A DNA stretch of 64,000 nucleotides from Pholiota molesta (GCA_014925825.1 JACGCK010000001.1:1364001-1428000); one strand, 5' to 3'. Shown: positions 1 through 11,444, numbered from the stretch's first letter. Program-made: numbers and translations. The notes: generated by a model not told the origin, from the letters alone.

Positions 1-412
1 ATCTAAAGCCTTGACTGCGACATGGGAAGCGTAACCCATTGCCAAATACAAAATTGTCCATGCGAATGGAAAGACTTCGCGGCGGGGGCGGCCGGGAGGG
101 GCGGCGAGAGACTAAAAGGTTCTGTGTTATTATGGTTGCTGAAAGTTAGGACCGAGCGCCTACATGGTACCAATTGCTGTTTGCCACTTTTGAGGTCTGA
201 GAGGCGCTCAAGAATCCCAGAGCGAGGGGAAGCCCGACAGCAGTGACGGGGTTGCGCGGAATGGCGAGGAGAATATTGGGGATGTGGAATGACATTGCGT
301 TGTTCGATATATCCCTCGTTCTCGATTCTTGTATTACTTTCCCGGCGCGGTGTGACGTCATGACGCGAACCATATATACGTCACCCAAAAGTGGCATAGA
401 CACAAAAAAAGT
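1..412. other. Left-edge region without a supported gene
   Basis: Only short overlapping ORFs are present, none with recognisable protein character. It contains the pol III terminator of the neighbouring tRNA gene and a perfect TGACGTCA palindrome at 353-360 followed by a TATATA at about 372. I see no gene here. Confidence 0.6.
404..410 (-). terminator. RNA polymerase III terminator (T7) of tRNA-Gln
   Basis: A run of seven T on the minus strand lies three bases beyond the 3' end of the tRNA gene, which is where a pol III terminator is expected. Confidence 0.8.
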
Positions 413-495
413 AGGCACTGCCCGGAATCGAACCGGGGTTACAAGAACTCAGCGCAAGTCAGAATCTTGAGTGATAACCGCTACACTACAGCGCC
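413..495 (-). tRNA. tRNA-Gln (anticodon CTG) with an 11-nt intron
   Basis: On the minus strand the cloverleaf folds completely: acceptor GGCGCTG pairs with CAGTGCC (one G-U pair), the D arm has the TAGTGTAGCGGTTATCAC signature typical of fungal tRNA-Gln, the anticodon stem CAAGA pairs with TCTTG, and the T arm is CCCGG-TTCGATT-CCGGG. The anticodon CTG lies at 460-462. An 11-nt insertion at 448-458, one base after the anticodon, is in the canonical position of a nuclear tRNA intron. The discriminator base is T and the variable loop has four bases. A T7 terminator follows. The internal A and B boxes (D arm and TTCGATT) serve as the promoter. Isotype assignment rests on the anticodon and the D-arm signature. 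Confidence 0.9.
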
Positions 496-613
496 TTACC
501 ACTAACTACACTAGAATAAATTGTGAGAGGATGTCACTAATGCAGTCATGATAATCTAATCAAACTTTTTGCGAGTCATAATCTGGAGAGACTTCAGTTT
601 TCTGTTCTCGACG

Positions 614-3279
614 ATGGTAGCCTTCCTCCCCCTCCTCACAGAGGAGAACTCGCCTCTTTTCGATGCGCTTAACCGTATCGGACCCATTATTTTGAATGCG
701 CAGGACTCGGTTTCTCTCCCAGAAGCTCCTCAGCATTCTTATCTACTTGTCGACCCAAGCACACAGGTGGACGCTCAAGACATTGTCTCGTGGTTAGATG
801 TGGGTGTAGAGAAAGTTATCGCACCCTTATCCCTGGTCAAAGAACTTGCTGGAACTATTCCCGCCGATCGACTGATTCTCTTTCTCGATGTCGCCAATGT
901 GGGCGCCTTCTCTGATAAAATACGCGATGGCGTTTCGGGAGTCCTGCTCAAAACTCCATCTCTCGATCTCGATATCATCTCTTCAGTAGCAAAATTCTTT
1001 CAAGGCTCAAGCATCTTCGTATTTTCAACCTCCGATGTACTTCCAGCTCCCAGTGATTTACGTGAACTCCAAAGCATCAACGCCACCCTTGTCCTTCCCG
1101 AATTCCAACTGACTTTGGGACCTACATCAAGCTCTAAATTAAATGTTGCCGATGCGTTCATGGCCGGTATTGTATCTGATCGCCCAGATGGCCTTTTCCC
1201 TACTGTGGTTACCTCTGAAACTGGCCATTCCTTAGGCCTCGTCTATTCCTCGAGGCAATCCGTCAAGGAAAGTATCATCACAGGAAAGGGTGTATACCAA
1301 TCTAGAAAACACGGCCTTTGGCGCAAAGGAGAAACATCGGGCGCTACTCAAGACGTCGTGCGCATTCGCGTAGACTGCGATTCAGATAGCCTTGAATTCC
1401 GCGTCGTTCAGCACGGTGCTGGATTCTGCCATCTCAACCGCCAGTCCTGCTTCAGTGAAGCATCCGGTCTCCCCGCACTGGAAAAAACTCTCAAATCTCG
1501 CTTTGAGAATGCGCCAGAGGGTTCTTATACCAAACGCCTCTTTGGTGATTCAAAGCTTTTGCAATCCAAGATCATGGAGGAGGCTGATGAACTGTGCACC
1601 GCTGAAACGAAAGAAGAAGTCGCATTCGAAGCCGCCGATCTTTTTTACTTTGCTTTGACGAGATGCGTCGCGATGGGCGTCAGTATTTCTGATATTGAAC
1701 AGTCACTGGACAGCAAAGCAAAGAAGATCAGTCGAAGAGCTGGAAACGCAAAGCCTCAATGGACTAAAAAAGAATCCACTGCCGTCCCCGCTCCCGCTCC
1801 AGCGTCTCCTACCGCATCAGCAGCAACTAACATCGATGGACCAATTCATATGCGCACTTCAGATCTCGCGACAACCACACCCGAGACACGCGCCCAACTT
1901 CTCCGTCGACCCGTTCTAAAGTCAGACGAGATGATCGAAAAGGTCAAGCCCATTGTCGAAGCTGTGCGCATACGAGGAGATGAAGCACTGCTCGAATTAA
2001 CCGCCAAATTCGACATGGCCCAGATGTCTTCCACCGTTATCTTCCCGCCATTTGCTCCGGAGACCATGCGCGTTGACGAAGACGTGCGCAAGGCAATAGA
2101 CATCGCGTATTCGAATATCTACAAATTCCACGCCGCCCAGACGACTGGTGAGACGCTGACAGTGGAGACCATGCCCGGCGTCGTGTGCTCTCGGTTTGCT
2201 CGCCCTATTGCGCGCGTTGGTCTCTATGTTCCAGGAGGGACCGCTATCCTTCCTTCCACTGCGCTCATGCTGGGTATTCCAGCCCAGGTCGCTGGCTGCA
2301 AGGAGATCGTCTTGGCCACTCCTCCGCGACCAGATGGAGTATCTCTCCTGAGGTAATGTATGTTGCAAAGCTCGTCGGTGCATCCGCTATTTTGAAAGCT
2401 GGTGGCGCACAAGCTGTCGCTGCTATGGCCTATGGGACTAAGACGGTACCAAAAGTTGACAAAATTTTCGGACCTGGAAATCAATGGGTCACCGCAGCTA
2501 AGATGTTAGTGCAAAATGATACCGACGCACTCGTATCGATCGACATGCCTGCCGGACCTTCGGAAGTACTTGTAAGTGACAGTTTTATATCTCTTGATAT
2601 CGACCCTGATTGATTTTTTGGCCATCAAGGTCATTGCCGACCATACTGCCAATCCCGCCTTTGTGGCTGCTGACCTGCTTTCACAAGCAGAACATGGTGT
2701 TGATTCCCAAGTGGTGCTGCTCTCCGTCAACCTCACACCTGAACATTTGGCAGCTATCGAGAAGGAGGTCGACGGCCAAGCCCATGTCTTGTCGAGGGTG
2801 GATATCGTTAGACAATCAATTGCAAAGAGCATTATTGTCAAGGCTGCCACTGTTGAGGAAGCCATTGCGTTCTCGAATGATTACGCGCCCGAACATCTTA
2901 TTTTACACTTGGAAAATGCCAGCGAGAAGGTGGCTCTCATTGAAAATGCTGGCAGCGTCTTCGTAGGACCATATACTCCTGAAAGGTGACTTTTAATTGT
3001 TATTGGTAAAAACAAACAAAGATACTGATACTTACTTTCTTTTCTAGTTGTGGCGATTATGCTTCTGGAACAAATCACACGCTTCCTACCAATGGCTATG
3101 CAAGGCAGTTCAGTGGCGTCAACACACTGTCCTTCCAAAAGCACATTACTTCCCAAGAGATCACAGCGGCAGGTCTTGGAAAACTTGGTCCAGTGGTGGC
3201 AACATTAGCAGATTGCGAGGGTCTGCAAGCGCATGCCAATGCAGTTCGCGTTCGTTTACACGAATCGGCACGTCAGTGA
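614..3279 (+). CDS. HIS4: Trifunctional histidine biosynthesis protein HIS4 (one apparent frameshift)
   Basis: Catalyses the second, third, ninth and tenth steps of histidine synthesis. Domains in order: a variable N-terminal region, phosphoribosyl-AMP cyclohydrolase (motif WRKGETSG), phosphoribosyl-ATP pyrophosphohydrolase (EADEL...FEAADLFYF), and histidinol dehydrogenase ([47 protein letters not shown]). Exons 614-2571, 2630-2985, 3048-3279; introns of 58 and 62 nt. About 848 residues, as expected for fungal HIS4. The first in-frame ATG is at 614; an upstream TTG extension was not used. At 2336-2342 the frame breaks: GGAGTATC should read GGA-AGT-ATC to give the conserved [14 protein letters not shown]. 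Adding one base also makes exon 1 end in the phase required by the next splice site. This looks like a one-base sequence error rather than a dead gene. Confidence 0.95.
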
Positions 3280-3465
3280 ACCTTGAAGGACTAAACGAAT
3301 GTGAAGGATCAGATATAACTTGTCTTAAATATAAAACGAAATCAGCTGGATGGATAACAGTCTATTAATATCTATGACTGCAGATGTGACTATGTAGCAA
3401 ATGGCAAAGAAAACAAATCTAACAATAATTCAAATCCTCCGACAGAGCTTGAGAAGCCTTTCAGA

Positions 3466-4914
3466 TCAGTTTGTGCGATAGAGTGCACGTTTTGCGACCT
3501 TCACGATCAAAGGGGTATCGGGGAATGCGAGAGCTTCGAGGTTGGCAGCGTACTAAGCGGTTTCAATGTTAGCCTTTGCAACAGTTCAAAACAGTGGATA
3601 AAAGCGCACGGGTGTAGGTACGTCTGCTCCAGTGACACGCTCGACGGGAGCATCTAGGTAATCGAATGCCTCGCTCTCGACAATTTGAGCGCAAATCTCA
3701 CTACCGACGCCGAAAGCAGGGAAGCCACCCTCAACAATGACCAGACTAATTAACAACGATGACAATCAGCTAACGTTAATTTTTCAAGCAGGAAAAATAG
3801 ACCAACCGATTCGTCTTCTTGACTGACTTAATGATGGTATCGATGTCAAGAGGGCGGATGCTACGAAGGTTGATGACCTCTGCCTTGATGCCCTCCTTGG
3901 CAAGGGCCTCGGCAGCCTCCATACAATGGCTCACCATCTTGCTGTGTCCGACTAGTGTGACGTCAGTTCCTTCCCTTTCCACTTTGCATTTGCCAATTGG
4001 AACAAGGAAGTTGTCCGACATGGCCTCTTGGGACATAGGGAAAGAAACTCCGTAGAGCATTTCATTTTCGAGGAAGACAACTGGGTTGGGATCGCGGATA
4101 GCGGACTGAGGTAAACCGGATAAGCGAATAGCGCGGATGGGCAAGAGTACGCGTACATACTTTGAGCAATCCTTTGCAGTCTTCTGCACTCCAGGGACTG
4201 ACAACCTTCAGCCCAGGAACTGAGCCATACCAGGCAGCATAGTCTTGCGAGTGTTGAGCAGCAACACCGGCAGCAGCACCATTGGGACCACGGAACACGA
4301 CTGGACAAGGGACATTACCACCAGACATGTAGTAGGTTTTTCCGGCCGAGTTGACGATTTGATCAATTGCTTGCATGGCGAAGTTGAAGGTCATGAATTC
4401 ACAACTATCAATTGGTTAGAATAATGAAGTGTGGGAGCTATTTCTGCAGCGTACATTGGACGAAGACCCTGAAGCGCGGCACCAACTGCTATTCCAGCAA
4501 ACCCATTTCTGTAATAGGTGTGTCGACGACTCGTTTCTCGCCGAACTTGTCCATCAGCCCCTTGGTGACCTGAATGCAGTGCGTTCGTGAACGTCGTTAT
4601 CGCAATTAGAAATATAAACCGACCTTGTAGGCACCATTGTACCGCGCGACTTCCTCACCGAGGATGAAGACGGTTTCATCGCGAAGCATCTCTTCCTCCA
4701 TGGCGACGTTGAGAGCATCACGGACAGTCATCTGAAAACACATGAATTATTTGCGGATGCAGTGATATGACGCGACTCGACTGACGGTGTTGTCACTGCC
4801 GGACGTCGAGTAGGGGCGTACTCCTCGCAGGACGCGCCGAGAGGCGACTGCGGAGGATGCACGGGCGACGTTGAGGACCGGCGCAAGGCGGGATAGGGCA
4901 AGACGGGAGACCAT
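3466..4914 (-). CDS. PDB1: Pyruvate dehydrogenase E1 component subunit beta, mitochondrial (one apparent frameshift)
   Basis: Beta subunit of the alpha2beta2 E1 enzyme that decarboxylates pyruvate in the mitochondrial pyruvate dehydrogenase complex. Seven exons: 4914-4786, 4731-4624, 4569-4455, 4404-4161, 4105-3807, 3745-3610, 3552-3466. The first exon encodes a 43-residue Arg/Ser/Ala-rich presequence; exon 2 starts the mature protein ([14 protein letters not shown]). Conserved segments [51 protein letters not shown] and [14 protein letters not shown] follow the family in order; about 372 residues. Exon 3 loses frame at about 4496-4503 inside [17 protein letters not shown], where one T (or C) is missing after GGTTT. 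Intron 1 uses the donor GTCAGT. Transcribed divergently from the neighbouring dehydrogenase across 85 bp. Confidence 0.95.
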
Positions 4915-4999
4915 GGTTGTATGGGGGAGACTGAGGAGTCCGCCAAATTTTGTGCCAGGTCACTTCCTTGCGCTGGGGTTTCCTTTTTGGAATGGTGCC
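4915..4999. promoter_or_regulatory. Shared 85-bp divergent promoter region (PDB1 / short-chain dehydrogenase)
   Basis: The start codons of two oppositely oriented genes are separated by only 85 bp, so both promoters and 5' leaders must share this space. If the dehydrogenase starts at its second in-frame ATG (5042), the space grows to 127 bp. No clear TATA box was seen. Confidence 0.6.
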
Positions 5000-6025
5000 A
5001 TGTCGAATTCCCGGCCCGCCCCCTCGCCTATCCCACTCCCCATGAAGCCAGTCGTTCTCGTCACCGGTGCATCCAAGTCCTCGCTTTCCGCCTCTATGCC
5101 CTACCAGCGCTGATAATCTTCCAGAGGAATTGGCCTTGCTGTCACCCGCCATCTGCTCCACAAGTTCAACGCTAATGTCATCGCGATTTCGCGCACCCGC
5201 ACTCCGGAACTGCTCGACCTGAGCTCGGAATTCCTCCAGATAATCGAATGCGATGTGTCAGTCCGTGTTATATCCTATTCCATGAGTGTCATCTCACCGC
5301 GGCTTTTCCGATGCAGGGCGGACGAAAGGGCGTTATCTAATGCCATCTCTCTCGGAGCTTCGCACTATGGGGGCATCGACGGTCTCATTCTCAATGCGGG
5401 CACACTGGATCCGTTGTGTCGCATTGGAGATCCAATCCCCCTGGATGCTTGGAAGAAACATTTTGATGTCAACTTCTTCTCTCTCATTACGGCAGTAAAG
5501 TCTGCCTTGCCATATTTGAGCAAAAGTGCCATGGGTGGTAGGATTGTCTTCGTGAGCTCTGGAGCTGCTATAAAGGGAATGCCCGGATGGGGTCCGTATA
5601 ATGCTGGTAAAGCAGCAATGAATTCTCTGTGCAGGTCTGTTATCTTCATACCTCATTATACATGGACGCACATTTGATCATCTGATCACAGGACGCTCGC
5701 TGAAGAAGAACCCGACGTTATATCCGTCGCTGTGCGCCCAGGAATGGTGGACACCAATGTAGCTATGGCTCTGTAAATGATCTACTTCCATTGATCTGAC
5801 CATGTGGATATATTCTAGATGCAAGCCACGTTGCGAGCTACTGGACAGGAACACATGAACGAAAAAGAGCATGCATTTTTCGTTCAAACATATACTGCTG
5901 GCAAGCTAGTCAAGCCCGAAGACTGTGGTCATGTCATCGCAGCTTTGTCTTTACAAGCTCCAAAGTCTTTAAGTGGCCAATTTGTTAGCTGGGATTCCGA
6001 GGAGTGCAAACCTTTTAGACAGTAA
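5000..6025 (+). CDS. Short-chain dehydrogenase/reductase (YIR035C / benzil-reductase-like)
   Basis: NAD(P)-dependent Rossmann-fold oxidoreductase. Exons 5000-5076, 5125-5256, 5317-5634, 5692-5758, 5819-6025; about 266 residues. The cofactor motif TGASKGIG is formed across intron 1, NAG is in LILNAGTLDP, and the catalytic Ser and Tyr-x-x-x-Lys lie in FVSSGAAIKGMPGWGPYNAGK. The later segment VRPGMVDTNMQ is typical of the classical SDR group that includes yeast YIR035C and benzil reductase. The substrate cannot be told from sequence. The start could be 5000 or the in-frame ATG at 5042, directly before the first beta strand. Intron 2 uses donor GTCAGT. Confidence 0.88.
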
Positions 6026-6173
6026 TGGATTCACTACTTGATCCATAGGAAACAACTACTTAAAGTTGTAAGAAGTTACCGTTCTAAACTAATTGAAGCA
6101 CCTTCTTGATTAACCTAAAAGCTAGTTTGTGCATAAAAAGACAGTCAGTCGTTTCGAGAATCGGGAACCATAC

Positions 6174-7422
6174 ATGTCCATGAAGCCCACTCCCTACACT
6201 ATGCTCCTCAACGAGCATATTCGCCGCATAGATGTTCACCACCATTATTTTCCTCCTGATTTAAATAAAGAAAAATTGAATGCGGACGTTGGCTGGAAGA
6301 CACCTGTAGGCAACCTGCCTTGGTCTCCAGAGGTCAGCTTGCAGGCCATGAATGCAATGAATATAGATTTCTCCATCCTCTCCTTTCCTGCAATATCGAG
6401 CGGTTGCATCAGTCAGGAAAATCGTGCAATTACAAGAAAACGAAATGAATTTGCAGCTGATGTCTGCCGAAGATATCCAGACAAGTTTGGATTTTTTGCC
6501 ACTTTACCGTTCTTGGACGACGTCGAAGGTAGGTTGTTTTTTGCAACTTCATCCCTCATGTCCTCTGGAATTTACTTTGTCTAAAAGGTTCCATTGCTGA
6601 AATAACCTACGCATTAGATTTGTTGAATGCATACGGTGTATCGATATCTTCATGTTATGGGGAAGGCTCGACTGCCAGTAAATCACACTTTTATTTTTGC
6701 TATTTGCAAATGCAGGACTAAAGAACGATGTTTCAGTATATGTAGGAGATGAACGCTATTATCCCATCTGGACAGAACTTGATAAACGACGAGCGGTCGT
6801 CTTTCTGCACGGAAGCCAAATCCCTTCTTCTACGCCATATCCACACCCACACTTAGGCATTCCAATCACGGAGGTCTGTCCAGCGGAACTGCCACCTACG
6901 TGCTCAATCTCATGAATGTGTTATTAGGTACCAAACGAAACCTTTAAAGCAGCTGCCCATCTCGTTGTGACTGGCCATCGACGTAAATTCTCGAACGTGA
7001 AGATCATTCTTGCACATCTGGGAGGCAGCTCTCCCTTTCTTGCGCCACGCGTTGCCGTTCTTTCAAACTACATGGGGTGTGCATTAACTCCGGATGAAAT
7101 TTTAGCTGATTTCAAAACGTTCTATTACGAAACTGCGCTGAGCGCGTCCGAGCTCACTTTAACCGCCATGAAAACTTTCGTAGAACATGATCATATTCTG
7201 TTTGGCACCGACTTTCCTGGTAAGAGTTTCTTTATTGTCGGTGTAGATACAAATCTGGACATTTAGCATCTGTTTACAGCCATCAGCAGAGATATGATAG
7301 GATGGTTCACCAAGAATGTAGAAAACTTTTATGGTGAAAGCGAGAAAGATTTAGAAAGCGTAATGGGGATTAATACTAAGATGATGTTTCTAGAAGGGTC
7401 GAGGAAAGCGGTGATACAATAG
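6174..7422 (+). CDS. Amidohydrolase-superfamily protein, ACMSD / gamma-resorcylate decarboxylase-like
   Basis: A metal-dependent amidohydrolase_2 family member, probably a decarboxylase or hydrolase of small aromatic or carboxylated substrates. Exons 6174-6528, 6588-6677, 6716-6873, 6928-7219, 7280-7422; about 345 residues, usual for the family. The N-terminal metal-binding HxH is in RIDVHHHYFPP; later come VVFLHGSQ, ILAHLGGSSPFL and the C-terminal metal ligand Asp in HILFGTDFP. Intron 2 is only 38 nt, which is short for this window; its splicing gives a smooth reading. The family is known for 2-amino-3-carboxymuconate-6-semialdehyde and dihydroxybenzoate decarboxylation; the exact substrate is not inferable. 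Confidence 0.85.
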
Positions 7423-7526
7423 AGTGGACAATGCTGGTGGGTATCAAGTAGTTGCGTATAACAGATATCAAACATAAGAATACGAACTTAAGTATAAATA
7501 TGTGTTGGTTTGCCAATTATCGGGTA

Positions 7527-9476
7527 TCAGTGAGTCTCATCCTCGGACAACCATCGGAGGACTTCATTAAAGCCGGGACTTCCTTGTACAAGAGCCTGGC
7601 CATGGCGTCCCTCTGGATCGCACCAGAGATTTTTGCGCACCCCGTGGGAAGTGAGATAAAGCTTAACTCGCTAAGACTCGTGAGGAAGCAGAACTAAAAA
7701 GACAACGTTCCCAAATCTACCCACCTCTGCATGAACAATGTCATCTTTACCGCCCAAAAGGAAGAAGCTTTTATGAGGATCTCTTGCATTTGGGATTTCC
7801 TCGAACCACAGAGAATTTGAGGTCCAACAAAAATGCCGCTGCAGGAGATTTACGACGCCAAGTTCTGTCCCAACAAAGTATCGCATAATCAGTTCCATCG
7901 CCTAATAATCGACGTTGCGTTAATACCTGCCAAAGATATTGGGAGAATACTTACTGTCATACAGGGGCGATAGAAGAAGTTGTAGCAAACATCTGATGAC
8001 ACAAGGTAAATGACTAAAAAAAGGATAGCAATCGACCAGCAACGTACCCCCTTCCCATGAACAAAAAGTGACTGGGTCAACGAAACAAGAACGGCCAATA
8101 AGCTCAGGGTAGCCCTTCAACATCCAAGCATGAGTGTATGAACCACTAGAAGCCCAGATGTATTAGCAGAATAACCTGTCAAAATATTCAAGCTGGTACA
8201 TACTTTGAGTGACTGAGCATGGTAACGCCCCTTTGAGGAAGGCCCACAAGCGAATTTTCCACTTCTTTTTCTTCGGATTCACAAGTTCCAGATACAGGCA
8301 CTCTGATGTCCAATTTAACCCATCCCAACTCTTTGAGCAAGCCGGCCAGTCGATCTGCCATCTCATGGCGACTGGGTGGTTTAAGGAAATGAGGGTGGAA
8401 GAAGTCTTGACTGCTCTGCGGTTGAAGAGGGATAAGGATAGGTCGATCTGGGTAATCTTTCATTAAGGATACTATGACTTGGTGGTATTGGAGAAGTCCC
8501 AGGCCAAGACCATGAAGAAACACAATTGGGCGGGGCGAAGTGTCAGGATTCCAATAAGAGGGGACGCGGATTAGATATCTAGAAGATCTTTTTGAGAAGA
8601 GATGTTGTTTGAGCAAGAAATAAAACTCACTCTACACCGTTCGAGTAACCGCGCTGGACATCGTAAAAGTTTTTAAATAGTTTGATTATGCACCAGTTGA
8701 TGACGCCGACCACGGAGTAGAAAGTTAGAGGTCTCCATAAGATAGTAGCCTTGTCCAAGGTTAGAAGCATTGGCCTAACATGGTCATTTGAACCTTCTGG
8801 TGTTTTGCATCCAATTCGTTTTTGTAGGAGAATCAGTGCTTCGTCCAAGGCATTTCTTTGCACTTCAGACATCTGGTTCAATGGGGGAAGTGCCGTGTTA
8901 TACATTGCCCAATATAGCCATTTTTCGACATGATGCAGATTGATTGACGAGAATGGGACCTTGCAGAACCAAGTCCGAAGACTATGCCTAAATTCAATTG
9001 CGCGAGGGTCGTGACGGTCAAGTTGTACAATGGTTTCGGCTGGGCTGGCTGGTCTGACGGTGAGAAGATTTTCAAGGTCACCGCCATCGCTTGGAAGATT
9101 TGCAAGTCCAGCTTTCAATAGACGATTATATGCTATTTGAATATCTGTCGGCTCGCCAGGTGCGCCCGACACTGTGCCAGCAACTTGACGTGCGAGGTAA
9201 TAGTGATAAATGCTGAAGACGACCTACAGATAGAACGTTAGACAGGGAGAAGGAAGATCATCAACACGTCCTAACCTCACAGCAAGAGACAAAAAACATG
9301 GTGCTCCATAGAGCAGAATAGGTTAACCACCGCGCAGTATATACCGAATAGAAGGCAAAGCACCAAGCTATAGGGACGGAAAGCCAGAGAGGGACGACAA
9401 CGCAGAAAAGAACAAGGTAGAAAGACGCTGTGGGCGAGCGTCCCGGTACTGGGTGCTCTGAGATGTCGAGGGTCAT
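7527..9476 (-). CDS. Membrane-anchored alpha/beta hydrolase
   Basis: Seven exons: 9476-9276, 9223-8631, 8578-8204, 8145-8048, 7992-7955, 7901-7725, 7670-7527; about 541 residues. The N terminus carries hydrophobic segments (LVLFCVVVPLWLSVPIAWCF and ALWSTMFFV), implying insertion in the endomembrane system. After a helical spacer comes an alpha/beta hydrolase fold: oxyanion region IVFLHGLGLGLLQYHQVI, a nucleophile-elbow-like MLSHSNGSYTHAW formed across intron 3, an acidic strand FFLLGGKDDIVHAE, and a C-terminal His in DPEGRHGQAL. This arrangement is a widespread fungal uncharacterised hydrolase type; lipase, esterase or thioesterase activity are all possible. It lies tail to tail with the amidohydrolase gene, 104 bp apart. 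Confidence 0.85.
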
Positions 9477-9635
9477 GGTGTGAGACTACTCTCGACGCGT
9501 TAATCTCGCGTCACCAACTTATTATCGCACGTGATCTGTGACTCTGTCACATGTGCGATGCAGCCCGGTCCTGTGTCGGAGATGCCATCACATTTTTTTC
9601 TCCTTAACCCGCTACACCCACCGCCAGCGTCTGTG

Positions 9636-11274
9636 ATGTTGCGCAACGCCCTCGCGTCCGTCTCCCGCCCTATTCGTGCCCATTCCGTGAGTATAATGTC
9701 CGTATTATCTGCGATATTCGTCTCATATATTCCCAGAGGGCTGCCACCACGCTCTCGGCAGGTTTCCCGAATGTTACCGACAGGGTAAGCCCGGTCGTGA
9801 TTCCGTTACGCATGATTTAACATCTTCCTCCTAGTCATCCACAAAATATGGCGGTGTCTACACTGTTCGTCGTCGCCGTACCAATTCGTAACCCGTTTCT
9901 AATGCCAGCGTACAGGTCACGCTCATTCCTGGAGACGGTATCGGCGCAGAAATTACGGACTCGGTCAAGGAGATCTTCGAGTACGTCAACGCTCCCATTG
10001 AATGGGATCAATATAATGTCTCTGGAATGTCTTCCTCCGGCGAGGCTCTTTTCAAGCAAGCCATGGACAGCTTGAAACGCAACCGAGTGGGGCTCAAAGG
10101 TATAATCATCATCGCCATCGTCATTTAGAATTAGAGATAACATTCCAATTAGGCATTCTCTTCACCCCCATTTCTCAGTCTGGCCATATCTCGTGGAACG
10201 TGGCAATGCGTCAACAGCTGGACATCTACGCCTCCGTCGTTCTCTGCAAGTCCGTGCCAGGATTCCCTACCCGACACAGCAATGTTGACTTTGCTATCAT
10301 TCGTGAAAATACGGAGGGTGAATATTCGGGACTTGAACATCAATCCTACCCTGGTGTAGTGGAGAGCTTGAAGGTCTCCACCAGGGCGAAGGCCGAGCGT
10401 ATCTCGCGTTTTGCCTTTGACTTCGCTCTTAAAAACAACCGTAAGGTCGGAATGAACATATTGATCTTTCTTGTAGTGGTGCTCATTGATCCTAATTCTT
10501 CTTCCAGAAAGTGACATGCGTCCACAAAGCCAATATCATGAAACTTGGTGACGGTTTGTTCCTTAACACTTTCCGTCGCGTCGCAGAGGAGTACAAGTCC
10601 TCTGGAATCGAGTTCAACGACATGATCGTCGACAACACGTATGCATCCTCCTGATTCCATCTTACGTAGGATTTTTATGCTGAATTGGTTTCAATGTCAG
10701 CTCAATGCAACTTGTTGCTCGTCCTGGTCAATTCGACGTTATGGTCATGCCTAACCTTTACGGAGCCATCGTTTCCAATATTGGTGCTGCTCTTGTTGGA
10801 GGTCCAGGTATCGTCCCTGGATGCAATGTTGGACGCGTGAGTATCAGTTTTATCTTCGTCTTTGGGTTATCCTCCTGATGTAGCCCATAGGAATATGCCC
10901 TATTTGAGCCTGGATGTCGCCACGTCGCCTCGGATATCATGGGTACCAACCGTGCCAACCCTACCGCCATGGTACTCAGCGCCACCATGATGCTCCGCCA
11001 CCTCGGGTAAGATTGATAGCCTAGACGTCGCATAATTGCTAACACTTTTTAAACACCCCCCTCTCTCTTCTCTCCCCTAGTCTCGACCACCTTGCCAACA
11101 GCATTGCCAGTGCCACCTTCAGGTCATCAACGAGGGCAAAGTCAGGACTGCTGACATGGGTGGTAAGTAGACAGGAAATATTCCGACTACACCATCTTGA
11201 CAATGACACCATCTATAGGCTCTTCAACCACTTCGGACTTCACTGGGGCTATCATCAAGAAGCTAAGCCTATGA
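9636..11274 (+). CDS. IDH1: Isocitrate dehydrogenase [NAD], subunit 1, mitochondrial (one apparent frameshift)
   Basis: Regulatory-type subunit of the NAD-dependent isocitrate dehydrogenase of the TCA cycle. Ten exons: 9636-9686, 9737-9784, 9835-9864, 9916-10099, 10153-10445, 10508-10638, 10701-10836, 10891-11006, 11081-11162, 11219-11274; about 375 residues. The presequence [17 protein letters not shown] is followed by [60 protein letters not shown] and AGPG-equivalent GGPGIVPG. The C terminus is [17 protein letters not shown]. In exon 9 one base is missing at about 11120: ACC-TTC-AG-GTC should be TTC plus a full codon before [14 protein letters not shown]. Restoring it makes the exon length fit its flanking phases. 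Confidence 0.95.
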
Positions 11275-11444
11275 GACATATCCTTTTACGGATTCTTTAT
11301 AGATTGAGGCGAACCATCCATTTGGATATTCTTGAATATTCGGACTACCTGGATTATTTCAACTTGGTTCATCTAATTATGCCATGCCACTCATAAGTCA
11401 TGATTGGTGAGAGGTCGGTTGTATTGTAGGTAGATGGGTCTACA

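Noticed and set aside
22..470. Three ORFs of 74-90 codons at the left edge, on both strands
   Set aside because: They overlap each other and the tRNA gene, have no recognisable composition, and do not splice into anything.
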